Shown one piece after another: positions 1 through 7,139 of a DNA stretch of 40,747 bases. The translations under genes were made by a program, and so were the position numbers. The notes under the pieces were generated by a model, which saw only the letters and a program-made list of their open reading frames with translations, was not told where the DNA came from and did no database searches. Position 1 is the first letter of the stretch; each line of letters starts with the position of its first letter. The stretch is from a virus, in the IMG/VR virus record IMGVR_UViG_3300035034_000143, positions 1 to 40,747 of that record; one strand, given 5' to 3'.

Positions 1-680
1 AGCAAGGAAAAGAAAACTGGGCATACAGTTGTGATCCTGTGACTGGCAAAATAGCGCCGGGGGAAATTAACTGGGCTGGTATTACTCGTAAAAATACACA
101 AACTATTCAATTAACATTTGACAATGGCGAAACTTTAGTTTGTACTCCAGACCACAAGATACCAGTATTTGGAAAAGGTATGGTAGAAGCCAAGGACATC
201 GTCGAAACTGATAGTTTAATATCGTTTAATAAAAGAAACAAAAAGATATCGTCTAACTCTAATGACTATGAGCAAGTTTGGGATCATAGCAAGAAGGACT
301 GGCAGTGGACTCATCGAGTTGTAGGCGAGTTTTTTAGAAACTTGAGCAAACATCAGGAATTTACATACCTTGAACAAAATGCAGGAAAGTCTAAAGCAGT
401 AATACATCACCGAGATTATAATCGCTTTAATAACGATCCACGTAATCTTCAATACATGAATAAAGCTGATCACATACAGTACCAAGCAGAACAAACAGCA
501 ACCCAGCAAGTTGTATTACCTGAAGTTGGTAATTTAATAACTAATGATCAGAACCTCGCCAGAGTAACAAAGACAGAAAATGTAACCAATCGAGATACAG
601 GAACTATTACCATAGACGGCACTGAAAAATGGCACAACTATCACACGTATGCTATCGAGAGTGGTATCTTTGTTAAAAAT
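1..680 (+). other. Portal intein 1 (HNH-bearing; N-terminal about 26 residues outside window)
   Basis: Contiguous intein. The window starts about 26 residues inside it, judged against intein 3 (WAYSCDP aligned with WTYSTNP). Block B is visible as TPDHKIPVFGKG. A central region (about 240-480) carries an HNH-type homing nuclease signature beginning at the His-His pair encoded at 405-410 and running HHRDYNRFNNDPRNL. The C-terminal splicing blocks end in GIFVKN, followed by Ser+1 at 681. The penultimate residue is Lys rather than the usual His. It is the only portal intein here with an apparently complete nuclease motif. Confidence 0.88.
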
Positions 681-2483
681 TCAGTTAACGAAGATTATTT
701 CTTTCCCCAGACCTGCCTTTCATTAGAAACACCAATACCGTTATTAGACGGAAGGACGCTAACGTTAGATGAAATAATTTTAGAATATAAAAATGGTAAG
801 CGTAATTGGACTTATGGGTTGAGCAACATTACTCATGAAATGGAATCAGCTGAAATCAAGTGGGCTGGTATCACTCGTAAAAATGCTAAAGTTTTAAAGA
901 TAACACTGGACAACGGTGAAACTATCACCTCTACGCCTGATCATAGGTTCATTATGCGCGACGGTAGAGAAGTAGAAGCTCAGCATCTTTTAATCAATGA
1001 CAGCTTAATGCCGCTAGAATTACGCGATGGATATTCTGGACCAAAACAAAATCACAAAGTTGCGTCTATTGAATGGTTAACTGAAACCATAGACACTGGA
1101 GATATTACGGTTTTAAGTGACAGTAACAGCCATTGGTTTGGATTAGCAGCCGGAATATATGTTCACAACAGTGAAGGGCGCGGCTCTAAAGTTGAAACAC
1201 TGCCGGGTGGATGTTTTTCAATGGACACTAGGGTTAGTTTATTAGACGGCCGAGAATTGAGCATTTCCGACATTGAAGCTGAAATGAGCACAGGCAAGAC
1301 ATTGTGGACTTATTCAACTAATCCGGAAACTGGACAAGTTGTGCCTGGAATAATTTCCTGGGCAGGAGTAACTCAAAATTCTGCACAAGTTATGCGTCTT
1401 ACCTTAGACAACGGAGAACATATAATTTGCACTCCGGACCATCAATTTCCTGTATACGGAAAAGGTTTTGTAAGAGCAGAGCACTTGTCTGAAAATGAAA
1501 GCATGATTCCGCTGTATAAGAAAAAAGAATTTATTTCAAAAAATAAGAAGCTAGAATACGAACAATATTTTGACAATGCGGTAAAAGAATGGAAATTTAC
1601 TCATAGAATGGTTGCTGATTATCTTCCTGAGAATATTGTAAAGAATTTTGTTTATAAATCAAATAATGATAACAAATTTAATGTTAGACAAAAAGAAAGT
1701 GTACACAATCACAGAGTTGTAAAAATTGAATACCTTGACGATGCAATTCCTGTAGGCACACTTACTATTGACCAAGACGAAATACATCATAATTATCATA
1801 CATTTGCGCTAACTGCTGGAATATTTACAAAGAACTCGAATTTAGGTGAAATCGACGATTTGAGATACTTTACTAACAAAATGGTAAGAGCGTTGCGTAT
1901 ACCTAGTAGTTACTTGCCAACTGGTGCAGAGGATTCTGCATCAACAATGAATGATGGACGTGTGGGTACAGCTTATATTCAAGAGCTACGCTTTAACACC
2001 TATTGTGAACGGTTACAAACACTAGTAGTAGGAGAATTTGATCAAGAGTTCAAAATCTATCTCTTAGAAAAAGGTGTGAACATTGATACGTCGATGTTTG
2101 ATCTCAAGTTTCAACCACCACAAAACTTTGCAGCGTATCGACAAAGCGAACTTGATAACGCTCGTATTCCAACGTTTACTCAAATGAGTGCAGTGCCCTA
2201 CATATCCAACCGGTTTGCTATGAAAAGATTCCTGGGTATGACTGATGAAGAGATTATGGAGAACGAGCGGTTGTGGAGAGAAGAAAACGAAGATGATTTA
2301 GGCGGCGCCAGCGGTGATGCCAGTGCTGAAATGCGTGATGCTGGTATTAGCGGAGCCGGCATAGAATCTGACATTGACGGAATAGAGGATGAGATGCCAG
2401 ATGATACTGCACCTATTATAGGCAACGACGCTGGCGGCAGCGATGACCTCCCAACAGGAGGCGGAGAGCCGCCTCCGGCATAA
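1..2483 (+). CDS. 20: Portal protein gp20, C-terminal part, interrupted by three inteins (5' end outside window)
   Basis: Portal vertex protein: forms the dodecameric ring at the special capsid vertex through which DNA is packaged and to which the neck attaches. The reading frame is open to the left edge. Removing three inteins (1-680, 714-1169, 1212-1835) leaves SVNEDYFFPQT, then SEGRGSKVETLPGG, then SNLGEIDDLRYF and the rest. This matches the T4 gp20 segment around the LEDYW...EVDTLPGG...NLG...DLRYF motifs and its C-terminal portal domain. The C-terminus is a disordered acidic, Gly/Pro-rich tail ending GGGEPPPA. The next gene starts 7 bases after the stop. A GC-rich hairpin (2457-2476) lies inside the last codons. 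The three insertions fall within about 25 residues of host protein, so mature portal needs three splicing events. Identity is very likely; intein boundaries come from C1 and the terminal Asn/Ser+1 patterns. Confidence 0.93.
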   Translation, partial: QGKENWAYSCDPVTGKIAPGEINWAGITRKNTQTIQLTFDNGETLVCTPDHKIPVFGKGMVEAKDIVETDSLISFNKRNKKISSNSNDYEQVWDHSKKDWQWTHRVVGEFFRNLSKHQEFTYLEQNAGKSKAVIHHRDYNRFNNDPRNLQYMNKADHIQYQAEQTATQQVVLPEVGNLITNDQNLARVTKTENVTNRDTGTITIDGTEKWHNYHTYAIESGIFVKNSVNEDYFFPQTCLSLETPIPLLDGRTLTLDEIILEYKNGKRNWTYGLSNITHEMESAEIKWAGITRKNAKVLKITLDNGETITSTPDHRFIMRDGREVEAQHLLINDSLMPLELRDGYSGPKQNHKVASIEWLTETIDTGDITVLSDSNSHWFGLAAGIYVHNSEGRGSKVETLPGGCFSMDTRVSLLDGRELSISDIEAEMSTGKTLWTYSTNPETGQVVPGIISWAGVTQNSAQVMRLTLDNGEHIICTPDHQFPVYGKGFVRAEHLSENESMIPLYKKKEFISKNKKLEYEQYFDNAVKEWKFTHRMVADYLPENIVKNFVYKSNNDNKFNVRQKESVHNHRVVKIEYLDDAIPVGTLTIDQDEIHHNYHTFALTAGIFTKNSNLGEIDDLRYFTNKMVRALRIPSSYLPTGAEDSASTMNDGRVGTAYIQELRFNTYCERLQTLVVGEFDQEFKIYLLEKGVNIDTSMFDLKFQPPQNFAAYRQSELDNARIPTFTQMSAVPYISNRFAMKRFLGMTDEEIMENERLWREENEDDLGGASGDASAEMRDAGISGAGIESDIDGIEDEMPDDTAPIIGNDAGGSDDLPTGGGEPPPA
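714..1169 (+). other. Portal intein 2 (mini-intein, 152 residues)
   Basis: Starts at Cys1 (CLSLETPIPLLDGR) after ...FFPQT and ends GIYVHN before Ser+1. Block B is TPDHRF. The penultimate His and terminal Asn are the canonical residues for Asn cyclisation. At 152 residues there is no room for an endonuclease, so this is a splicing-only mini-intein. It is clearly related to inteins 1 and 3: the segment WAGITRKN is shared exactly with intein 1, and DNGE follows in all three. Confidence 0.88.
1212..1835 (+). other. Portal intein 3 (208 residues, degenerate nuclease region)
   Basis: Starts at Cys1 (CFSMDTRVSLLDGR) after ...TLPGG and ends GIFTKN before Ser+1 at 1836. Block B is TPDHQFPVYGKG. The middle matches intein 1 just before its HNH motif (EQYFDN..KEWKFTHRMV against EQVWDH..KDWQWTHRVV), but the HHRDYNRFNNDP segment is gone and splicing blocks resume at HNHRVVKIEYL. 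This looks like an intein that lost its nuclease by internal deletion. The penultimate residue is Lys. Confidence 0.87.
2457..2476 (+). terminator. GC-rich hairpin at the end of gp20
   Basis: GGAGGCGG (2457-2464), loop AGAG, then CCGCCTCC (2469-2476): a perfect 8-bp GC-rich stem inside the last codons of gp20. No U-tract follows. A late promoter motif starts 4 bases after the stem. It may attenuate or terminate read-through, or protect the 3' end of the upstream mRNA. Confidence 0.45.
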
Positions 2484-2486
2484 ATA
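2480..2486 (+). promoter_or_regulatory. T4-type late promoter ATAAATA
   Basis: Matches the T4 late -10 element (TATAAATA) except that the first base is C. With T4 geometry (motif ending at -6), transcription would begin at 2491-2492, on the ATG of the next gene, giving a leaderless mRNA. Confidence 0.5.
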
Positions 2487-2490
2487 CAAC

Positions 2491-2742
2491 ATGATACTAC
2501 GCGAACTATTCTATTTTGACAAAGAAACGGTTGACTCTGTTGAAGATAAGAGTTATGAGCCAGAGCACGACCATTCTCCAATGAAAAGAAAGGATACTAG
2601 AAAAACCAGACTGAAACTGAGTCAGATTAATCGTATTCGAAAAGCTGCCGAGCTTCATGCAGAAGAAAAAAATAAAGATCTAGGTGCTATTCAACAGATG
2701 TACGGAATAGCAGCAAACGCAGAAGCCGGCGGTGAGTTCTAG
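2491..2742 (+). CDS. Small conserved phage protein between portal and core genes
   Basis: An 83-residue charged protein starting MILRELFYFDKE. It has an acidic/His stretch near residues 20-30 (EPEHDHSP), a basic centre (MKRKDTRKTRLKL) and a helical C-terminal half ending MYGIAANAEAGGEF. No catalytic motif is seen. I do not recognise the family by name. Small proteins of this style lie between gp20 and gp21 in marine T4-like phages, which suggests a head-assembly or core role (a gp68-like position), but that is inference. The frame extends upstream into gp20 (to 2443), but the ATG at 2491 sits just after the gp20 stop and a late promoter motif, so I prefer it. There is no Shine-Dalgarno sequence before this ATG. 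Confidence 0.65.
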   Translation: MILRELFYFDKETVDSVEDKSYEPEHDHSPMKRKDTRKTRLKLSQINRIRKAAELHAEEKNKDLGAIQQMYGIAANAEAGGEF

Positions 2743-2946
2743 TAGCAATATCAAATTTTGATATAAGAGTAGTAGGATCTACAATAGTTTTTCCTACTAA
2801 GAAAAATAAATTAAAAGCCCTTCTAAACTAGTCGTTTTTCAAAATGGCTCGTTTTCCACCTGTTTCTGGGTGCTTTTTAAAGAATGAAGTAAATATATTA
2901 TGACAGCCCACAATCACAATGTGTGACCATTTATAGGAGTTTTACA
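2743..2946 (+). other. AT-rich intergenic leader before the gp67-like gene
   Basis: About 200 bases without a convincing gene. It holds a short A/T palindrome (about 2748-2763) and a possible late promoter variant GTAAATA at 2889-2895. The ribosome-binding site TAGGAG (2934-2939) sits 7 bases before the gp67-like ATG. Confidence 0.4.
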
Positions 2947-4071
2947 ATGGCAGATCGTAGCAAAATTGAAAAGATGCTCGAACTTCTTATTAACGAAGAT
3001 CAAGCAGCAGCAGAAGAATTATTCCACGAGTTTGTAGTTCAAAAGTCACGTGACATTTATGAGTCGATGTTAGAAGACGAAGATGAAGACGACGATGACG
3101 TTGAAGAAGCATACGACGAAGACGACGAAGACATGGACGAAGCATACGACGAGGACGAAGACGAAGAAACAAATGAAGGCTTCGATATGAACCAGTTTGA
3201 AGTTGAAGCAGATGATGATATCGGCGGTGACCCTACTGATGATATGATGGCAGACCTAGGCATGGACGGCGATGAAGACGGCGACGACGACATGGATATG
3301 GATATGGACGGTGAAGAGGAAGAAGGCGACGTAGAAGATCGTGTAGTTGATCTTGAAGATGCCTTAGAAGACCTTAAAGCTGAATTTGAAAGAATGATGA
3401 GCGGTGAAGAAGGTGAAGACCACGACATGGACGGCGACGACATGGATATGGACGGCGACGATATGGATATGGACATGGACGACGGCGAAGACGACGACAT
3501 GGATATAGGGGATAAGCAAGGGAAGGAAAGCTACAACTTTGAGTCAGTTGATAAAGCAGCTAAGAAAAAAGCTGCTGATAAAAAAGCTGCTGATAAGAAA
3601 ATGTCAGAAAAGAAAGCTGCTGATAAGAAAATGGAAGAAATAGCTGATAAGAAAGCCGCTGATAAGAAAGCAGCGACTAAAAAATCTTCAGGCGAACAAA
3701 TGCGTGAGTATGTAGAAAAAGTAACAAGTGGTCACGGCGCTGAAAAGAAAAGTTCAGGTGATAACGGTCAGAACACTAGGTCAGCAGTAGCAGGTCCAAA
3801 CAACATGGGTGGTACAACTGCTAATACAGTGCGTAGTGATGTTGCCAATGACGGTATGTCAGGCGCAGGTTCAACTATAAAAGGCTCGGCATTAAGTGAC
3901 ACAAATGCAAAAGTTATGTCAACTGGTAATATTAACGTACCAGGCGGCAAGGCAGCCAAAGCAAATAAGGCAATGCCAAAAGGCCACGGGGCTGAAAAGA
4001 AAGGCCCAGGTGAGAAGTCGGACAAGAGCACGACAAGCACTCTTAATAAAGTATCGAGTCGTGCGAAGTAA
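2947..4071 (+). CDS. 67: Prohead core protein, gp67-like, greatly enlarged
   Basis: A 374-residue prohead core (scaffold) protein by position and architecture. The N-terminus (KIEKMLELLINEDQ..AEELFHEFVVQKSRDIYE) resembles the helical start of T4 gp67, and like gp67 it runs straight into an Asp/Glu-rich tract. T4 gp67 is only about 80 residues. Here the acidic tract fills residues about 42-195, with GDDMDMDGDD repeats and a helical island VVDLEDALEDLKAEFERMM. It is followed by a basic Ala/Lys tract with DKKAA repeats (about 205-245) and two GHGAEKK motifs near the C-terminus. The start at MADRSKIEK is chosen because TAGGAG lies 7 bases upstream; a longer frame from 2923 lacks this. It precedes protease gp21, which would process core proteins. 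The gp67 identity is fairly likely, not certain. Confidence 0.7.
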   Translation: MADRSKIEKMLELLINEDQAAAEELFHEFVVQKSRDIYESMLEDEDEDDDDVEEAYDEDDEDMDEAYDEDEDEETNEGFDMNQFEVEADDDIGGDPTDDMMADLGMDGDEDGDDDMDMDMDGEEEEGDVEDRVVDLEDALEDLKAEFERMMSGEEGEDHDMDGDDMDMDGDDMDMDMDDGEDDDMDIGDKQGKESYNFESVDKAAKKKAADKKAADKKMSEKKAADKKMEEIADKKAADKKAATKKSSGEQMREYVEKVTSGHGAEKKSSGDNGQNTRSAVAGPNNMGGTTANTVRSDVANDGMSGAGSTIKGSALSDTNAKVMSTGNINVPGGKAAKANKAMPKGHGAEKKGPGEKSDKSTTSTLNKVSSRAK

Positions 4072-4094
4072 GACTTAAAGGAGAAGGCTTTTAG

Positions 4095-4718
4095 ATGAAA
4101 AACCTACGAGAACATTTAACATTTGACCAAGCTAGGATAGTTGTCGAAAACGCCAACGATGGCAAAGACCTGTATATGAAAGGTATTTGCATTCAAGGTG
4201 GAGTCCGTAACGCTAATCAAAGAATGTATCCTGTAAATGAAATAGGCAGGGCTGTCAGAACGCTCAATGATCAAGTACACGGCGGTTATTCAGTTCTTGG
4301 AGAAGTTGATCACCCAGAAGGCCTTAATATTAACCTTGACAGAGTCTCACACATGATTACTGAAATGTGGATGGACGATGACAACGGTTACGGTAAGATG
4401 AAAATACTACCGACACCAATGGGAAACCTAGTGAAGACGTTGCTGGAAAGCGGCGTTAAGCTAGGCGTCTCTTCTAGAGGTTCAGGCAACGTATCAGAGG
4501 ACGGTAGCAATACTGTTTCTGACTTTGAAATCATTACTGTGGACATTGTAGCTCAACCTAGCGCGCCGGGTGCATACCCAACTGCTATTTATGAGCACAT
4601 GATGAATACACGAGGTGGTTACCAAGCATACGAGCTTGCAAAAGCAACTAGAGAAGACACAAAAGCACAAAAGTATTTAAAGGAATCGCTGATTAATATA
4701 ATCAGTAAACTCCGGTAA
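4095..4718 (+). CDS. 21: Prohead maturation protease gp21
   Basis: Serine protease of the T4 gp21 family (S77). It digests the prohead scaffold and trims capsid proteins after (L/I)xE sites during head maturation. The expected catalytic signatures are present: GEVDHPE with His73, GVSSRGSG with Ser126/127, and VDIVAQPSAPGA with Asp150. At 207 residues it is close to T4 gp21 (212). A strong Shine-Dalgarno AAGGAGA precedes the ATG. It sits between the core protein and scaffold gp22 genes, the classical T4 order 67-(68)-21-22-23. Nothing unusual is seen in the active-site segments. Confidence 0.93.
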   Translation: MKNLREHLTFDQARIVVENANDGKDLYMKGICIQGGVRNANQRMYPVNEIGRAVRTLNDQVHGGYSVLGEVDHPEGLNINLDRVSHMITEMWMDDDNGYGKMKILPTPMGNLVKTLLESGVKLGVSSRGSGNVSEDGSNTVSDFEIITVDIVAQPSAPGAYPTAIYEHMMNTRGGYQAYELAKATREDTKAQKYLKESLINIISKLR

Positions 4719-4732
4719 ACTGGGAGAACAAA

Positions 4733-5833
4733 ATGATAGATGCACTGAAAACACTCTTTGAAAATGACGCAGTATCGTCAGAGGTCAGGGCACAGATTGA
4801 AGAAGCCTGGGAAGCAAGGATTGCAGAAAACAAGCACGCAGCAGTATCAGAACTGCGTGAAGAATTTGCACAGAAATACGAGCACGATAAGTCAACTATG
4901 GTTGAAGCAATCGACTCGATGCTTTCAGAAAGACTTGCAGAAGAAATTGCTGAGTTTTCAGAAGACCGTAAACAGCTAGCAGAAGCAAAAGCAAAGTATT
5001 CAGTTGCTATGCGTGATAATGCAAAACTTTTAAAAGGCTTTGTTGTAGAACAATTACAACGAGAAATCAAAGAACTACGCACAGACAAACTAAAAATGCG
5101 TGAACAAAACGCAAGGCTTGAAGAGTTCGTAGTAGACGCCTTGTCAAATGAAATTGCAGAATTTTATGAAGATAAGAATGACTTAGCTGAAACCAAAGTT
5201 CGTTTGGTAAGAGAAGCTAAAGCACACTTCAGTAAAGTTAAAACCAGCTTTATTGAAAGAGGCACAAAGGCAATAACTGAAACAGTATCAAGAGGACTTA
5301 ATAAAGAAATCAAGGCACTGAAAGAAGATATTGACTTCGCACGTAAGAATGACTTCGGTCGCAAGATCTTCGAAGCATTTGCAGCAGAATACGGAATTTC
5401 TTACTTGAATGAAAGTTCAGAAACTTCTAAGCTAATGAAAGTACTTGCTATTAAAGACAAGCAACTTCTAGAAGCAAAAGTCACTGCTAAAAGAGCAATT
5501 CAGATTGCTGAAGCTACTAAGAATGAGAAGAACCGCTTGGTAGAATCAACATCAAGAGCAAAAACAGTTAATGATTTAGTTGGCCCATTAAATAAAGACC
5601 AACGCGAAATTATGACAGACCTACTGGAAACAGTGCAAACAAATAGACTGAAATCTGCATTTGACAAGTACTTACCGGCAGTAATCAATAGCCGCAGTCC
5701 TGTAAAGCAGAAAACAGTTTTATCAGAAGGCAAAGAAGTAACAGGTAACCGCGAACAGAATTCGCAGGCCTATAATGCTAGTTCGAAAGCAGACACCAAC
5801 GTAATTGACTTACGCCGTCTAGCTGGATTATAA
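4733..5833 (+). CDS. 22: Prohead core scaffolding protein gp22
   Basis: Major scaffold protein around which the capsid shell assembles, later degraded by gp21. The 366-residue sequence is almost entirely charged alpha-helix with long Glu/Lys/Ala coiled-coil stretches and paired repeats (LAEEIAEFSEDRKQLAE and LSNEIAEFYEDKNDLAE). It ends with a short tail, VIDLRRLAGL. It is larger than T4 gp22 (269). A GGGAG Shine-Dalgarno lies just before the ATG. It is flanked by gp21 and gp23, so assignment by position and composition is strong even though scaffold sequences diverge quickly. Confidence 0.88.
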   Translation: MIDALKTLFENDAVSSEVRAQIEEAWEARIAENKHAAVSELREEFAQKYEHDKSTMVEAIDSMLSERLAEEIAEFSEDRKQLAEAKAKYSVAMRDNAKLLKGFVVEQLQREIKELRTDKLKMREQNARLEEFVVDALSNEIAEFYEDKNDLAETKVRLVREAKAHFSKVKTSFIERGTKAITETVSRGLNKEIKALKEDIDFARKNDFGRKIFEAFAAEYGISYLNESSETSKLMKVLAIKDKQLLEAKVTAKRAIQIAEATKNEKNRLVESTSRAKTVNDLVGPLNKDQREIMTDLLETVQTNRLKSAFDKYLPAVINSRSPVKQKTVLSEGKEVTGNREQNSQAYNASSKADTNVIDLRRLAGL

Positions 5834-5847
5834 TCAAGGAGACAATT

Positions 5848-7020
5848 ATGTCAGAACTATTAGAAAGTCGCTGGCACGACACGAAAAACGCCCTGCTAGA
5901 AGGCCTACAAGGTAATAAAAAATCTGTAATGGCCACCACACTGGAAAATACTCGTAGGTATCTTTCGGAATCAGCAACAGCAGGTGCTACCTCTGCTGGT
6001 AACGTTGCAACACTTAACCGTGTTATTTTACCAGTTATTCGTCGTGTAATGCCAACAGTAATTGCAAACGAGTTGGTTGGCGTTCAGCCAATGACCGGTC
6101 CAGTTGGTCAGATTCACACCTTGCGTGTTCGCTACAGCGACACAGCAGGCTCAGACGCAAGCGGTGCAGTAGCTGGTGAAGAAGCACTGAGCCCGTTTAA
6201 GATTGCAGAAGCATACTCAGGTAATACCACTAGTGGTAAAGCAGCACCTACAGCAGGACTTGAAGGTACCGCTGGTAACCGTCTAAGCATTCAGATCTTG
6301 AAGCAAACAGTTGAAGCGAAAACTCGTAAGTTGAGTGCACGTTGGACTTTTGAATCAGCACAGGATGCACAGTCGCAGCATGGTATTGATGTAGAAGCAG
6401 AAATTATGGCTGCTCTTGCACAAGAAATTACTGCTGAAATCGATCAAGAAGTACTTATTTCACTTAGAAGCCTAGCTGGTACGTATGAAACCTACGACCA
6501 AGCTGCTGTAAGTGGTACTGCTACTTTCGTAGGTGACGAGCACGCTGCACTGGCTGTTCAGATCAACCGCGTGAGTAACTTGATTGCTCAGCGTACACGT
6601 CGTGGTTCAGGTAACTGGGCTGTAGTTAGTCCGTTTGCATTGACCATTATACAAAGTGCTACTACTAGTGCGTTTGCTCGTACTACAGAAGGTACTTTTG
6701 AAGCCCCAACTAACACCAAGATGGTTGGTACTTTGAACAACGCTATGAAGGTATATGTTAACACCTATGCATCTGACAACGCACCAGTACTAATTGGTTA
6801 CAAAGGTTCAAGCGAATCAGATGCGGCAGCGTTCTATTGCCCATACATTCCGCTAATGAGCTCAGGTGTTGTGCTTGATCCAAGCACGTTCGAACCAACT
6901 GTATCGTTCATGACACGTTACGGTTATGTAGAGCTAAGCAACACTGCGTCATCTCTTGGTAACGCGAGTGATTATTTGGGACAAGTTGGTATTGTTAACA
7001 GTAACGTTAGCTTTAGCTAA
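5848..7020 (+). CDS. 23: Major capsid protein gp23
   Basis: HK97-fold hexamer-forming capsid protein of T4-like phages. The 390-residue protein begins with a delta-domain (residues 1-41) ending RRYLSE|SATAG. L39-S40-E41 fits the gp21 (L/I)xE cleavage rule, so the mature form likely starts at Ser42. The following NVATLNRVILPVIRRVMP and QPMTGPVGQIHTLRVRYS segments are hallmark gp23 sequences. It is shorter than T4 gp23 (521), as in many marine T4-like phages, consistent with lacking the T4 insertion domain. The Shine-Dalgarno AAGGAGA lies 7 bases before the ATG. The gene is closed by a UUCG-tetraloop terminator at 7048. Confidence 0.95.
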   Translation: MSELLESRWHDTKNALLEGLQGNKKSVMATTLENTRRYLSESATAGATSAGNVATLNRVILPVIRRVMPTVIANELVGVQPMTGPVGQIHTLRVRYSDTAGSDASGAVAGEEALSPFKIAEAYSGNTTSGKAAPTAGLEGTAGNRLSIQILKQTVEAKTRKLSARWTFESAQDAQSQHGIDVEAEIMAALAQEITAEIDQEVLISLRSLAGTYETYDQAAVSGTATFVGDEHAALAVQINRVSNLIAQRTRRGSGNWAVVSPFALTIIQSATTSAFARTTEGTFEAPTNTKMVGTLNNAMKVYVNTYASDNAPVLIGYKGSSESDAAAFYCPYIPLMSSGVVLDPSTFEPTVSFMTRYGYVELSNTASSLGNASDYLGQVGIVNSNVSFS

Positions 7021-7047
7021 TCACTAAGTTCTAAGTAAAAAGAAAAT

Positions 7048-7072
7048 AAATAGGCCCTTCGGGGCCTATTTT
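7048..7072 (+). terminator. Rho-independent terminator after gp23 (copy 1)
   Basis: Ten-base-pair stem (7048-7057 with 7062-7071) closed by a UUCG tetraloop and followed by T residues. It ends the head operon. A 28-base stretch (7048-7075) is repeated exactly at 8922-8949 after the next gene. Confidence 0.9.
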
Positions 7073-7084
7073 CACCACTGCTGA

Positions 7085-7113
7085 TTGCATCTTTAATCCT
7101 TATCGTGTATAAT
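7085..7113 (+). promoter_or_regulatory. Sigma70-like promoter before homing endonuclease 1
   Basis: A perfect -10 TATAAT (7108-7113) lies 17 bases after a weak -35 TTGCAT (7085-7090). A strong Shine-Dalgarno GGAGGAG (7130-7136) and ATG follow. The endonuclease may therefore be expressed early by host polymerase, independently of late gene 23. Confidence 0.5.
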
Positions 7114-7139
7114 AGTAAACAAAGATCTCGGAGGAGTTA

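Noticed and set aside
2443-2490. Upstream start for the small gene after gp20
   Set aside because: It would overlap the gp20 coding region by 41 bases and has no ribosome site; the ATG at 2491 fits the promoter.
2748-2764. Short A/T palindrome in the leader of the core gene
   Set aside because: Composition makes such palindromes common; no stable stem or known site.
3057-3500. Long minus-strand Ser-rich reading frame
   Set aside because: It is the antisense shadow of the Asp/Glu-rich tract of the core protein; its composition is forced by that repeat.
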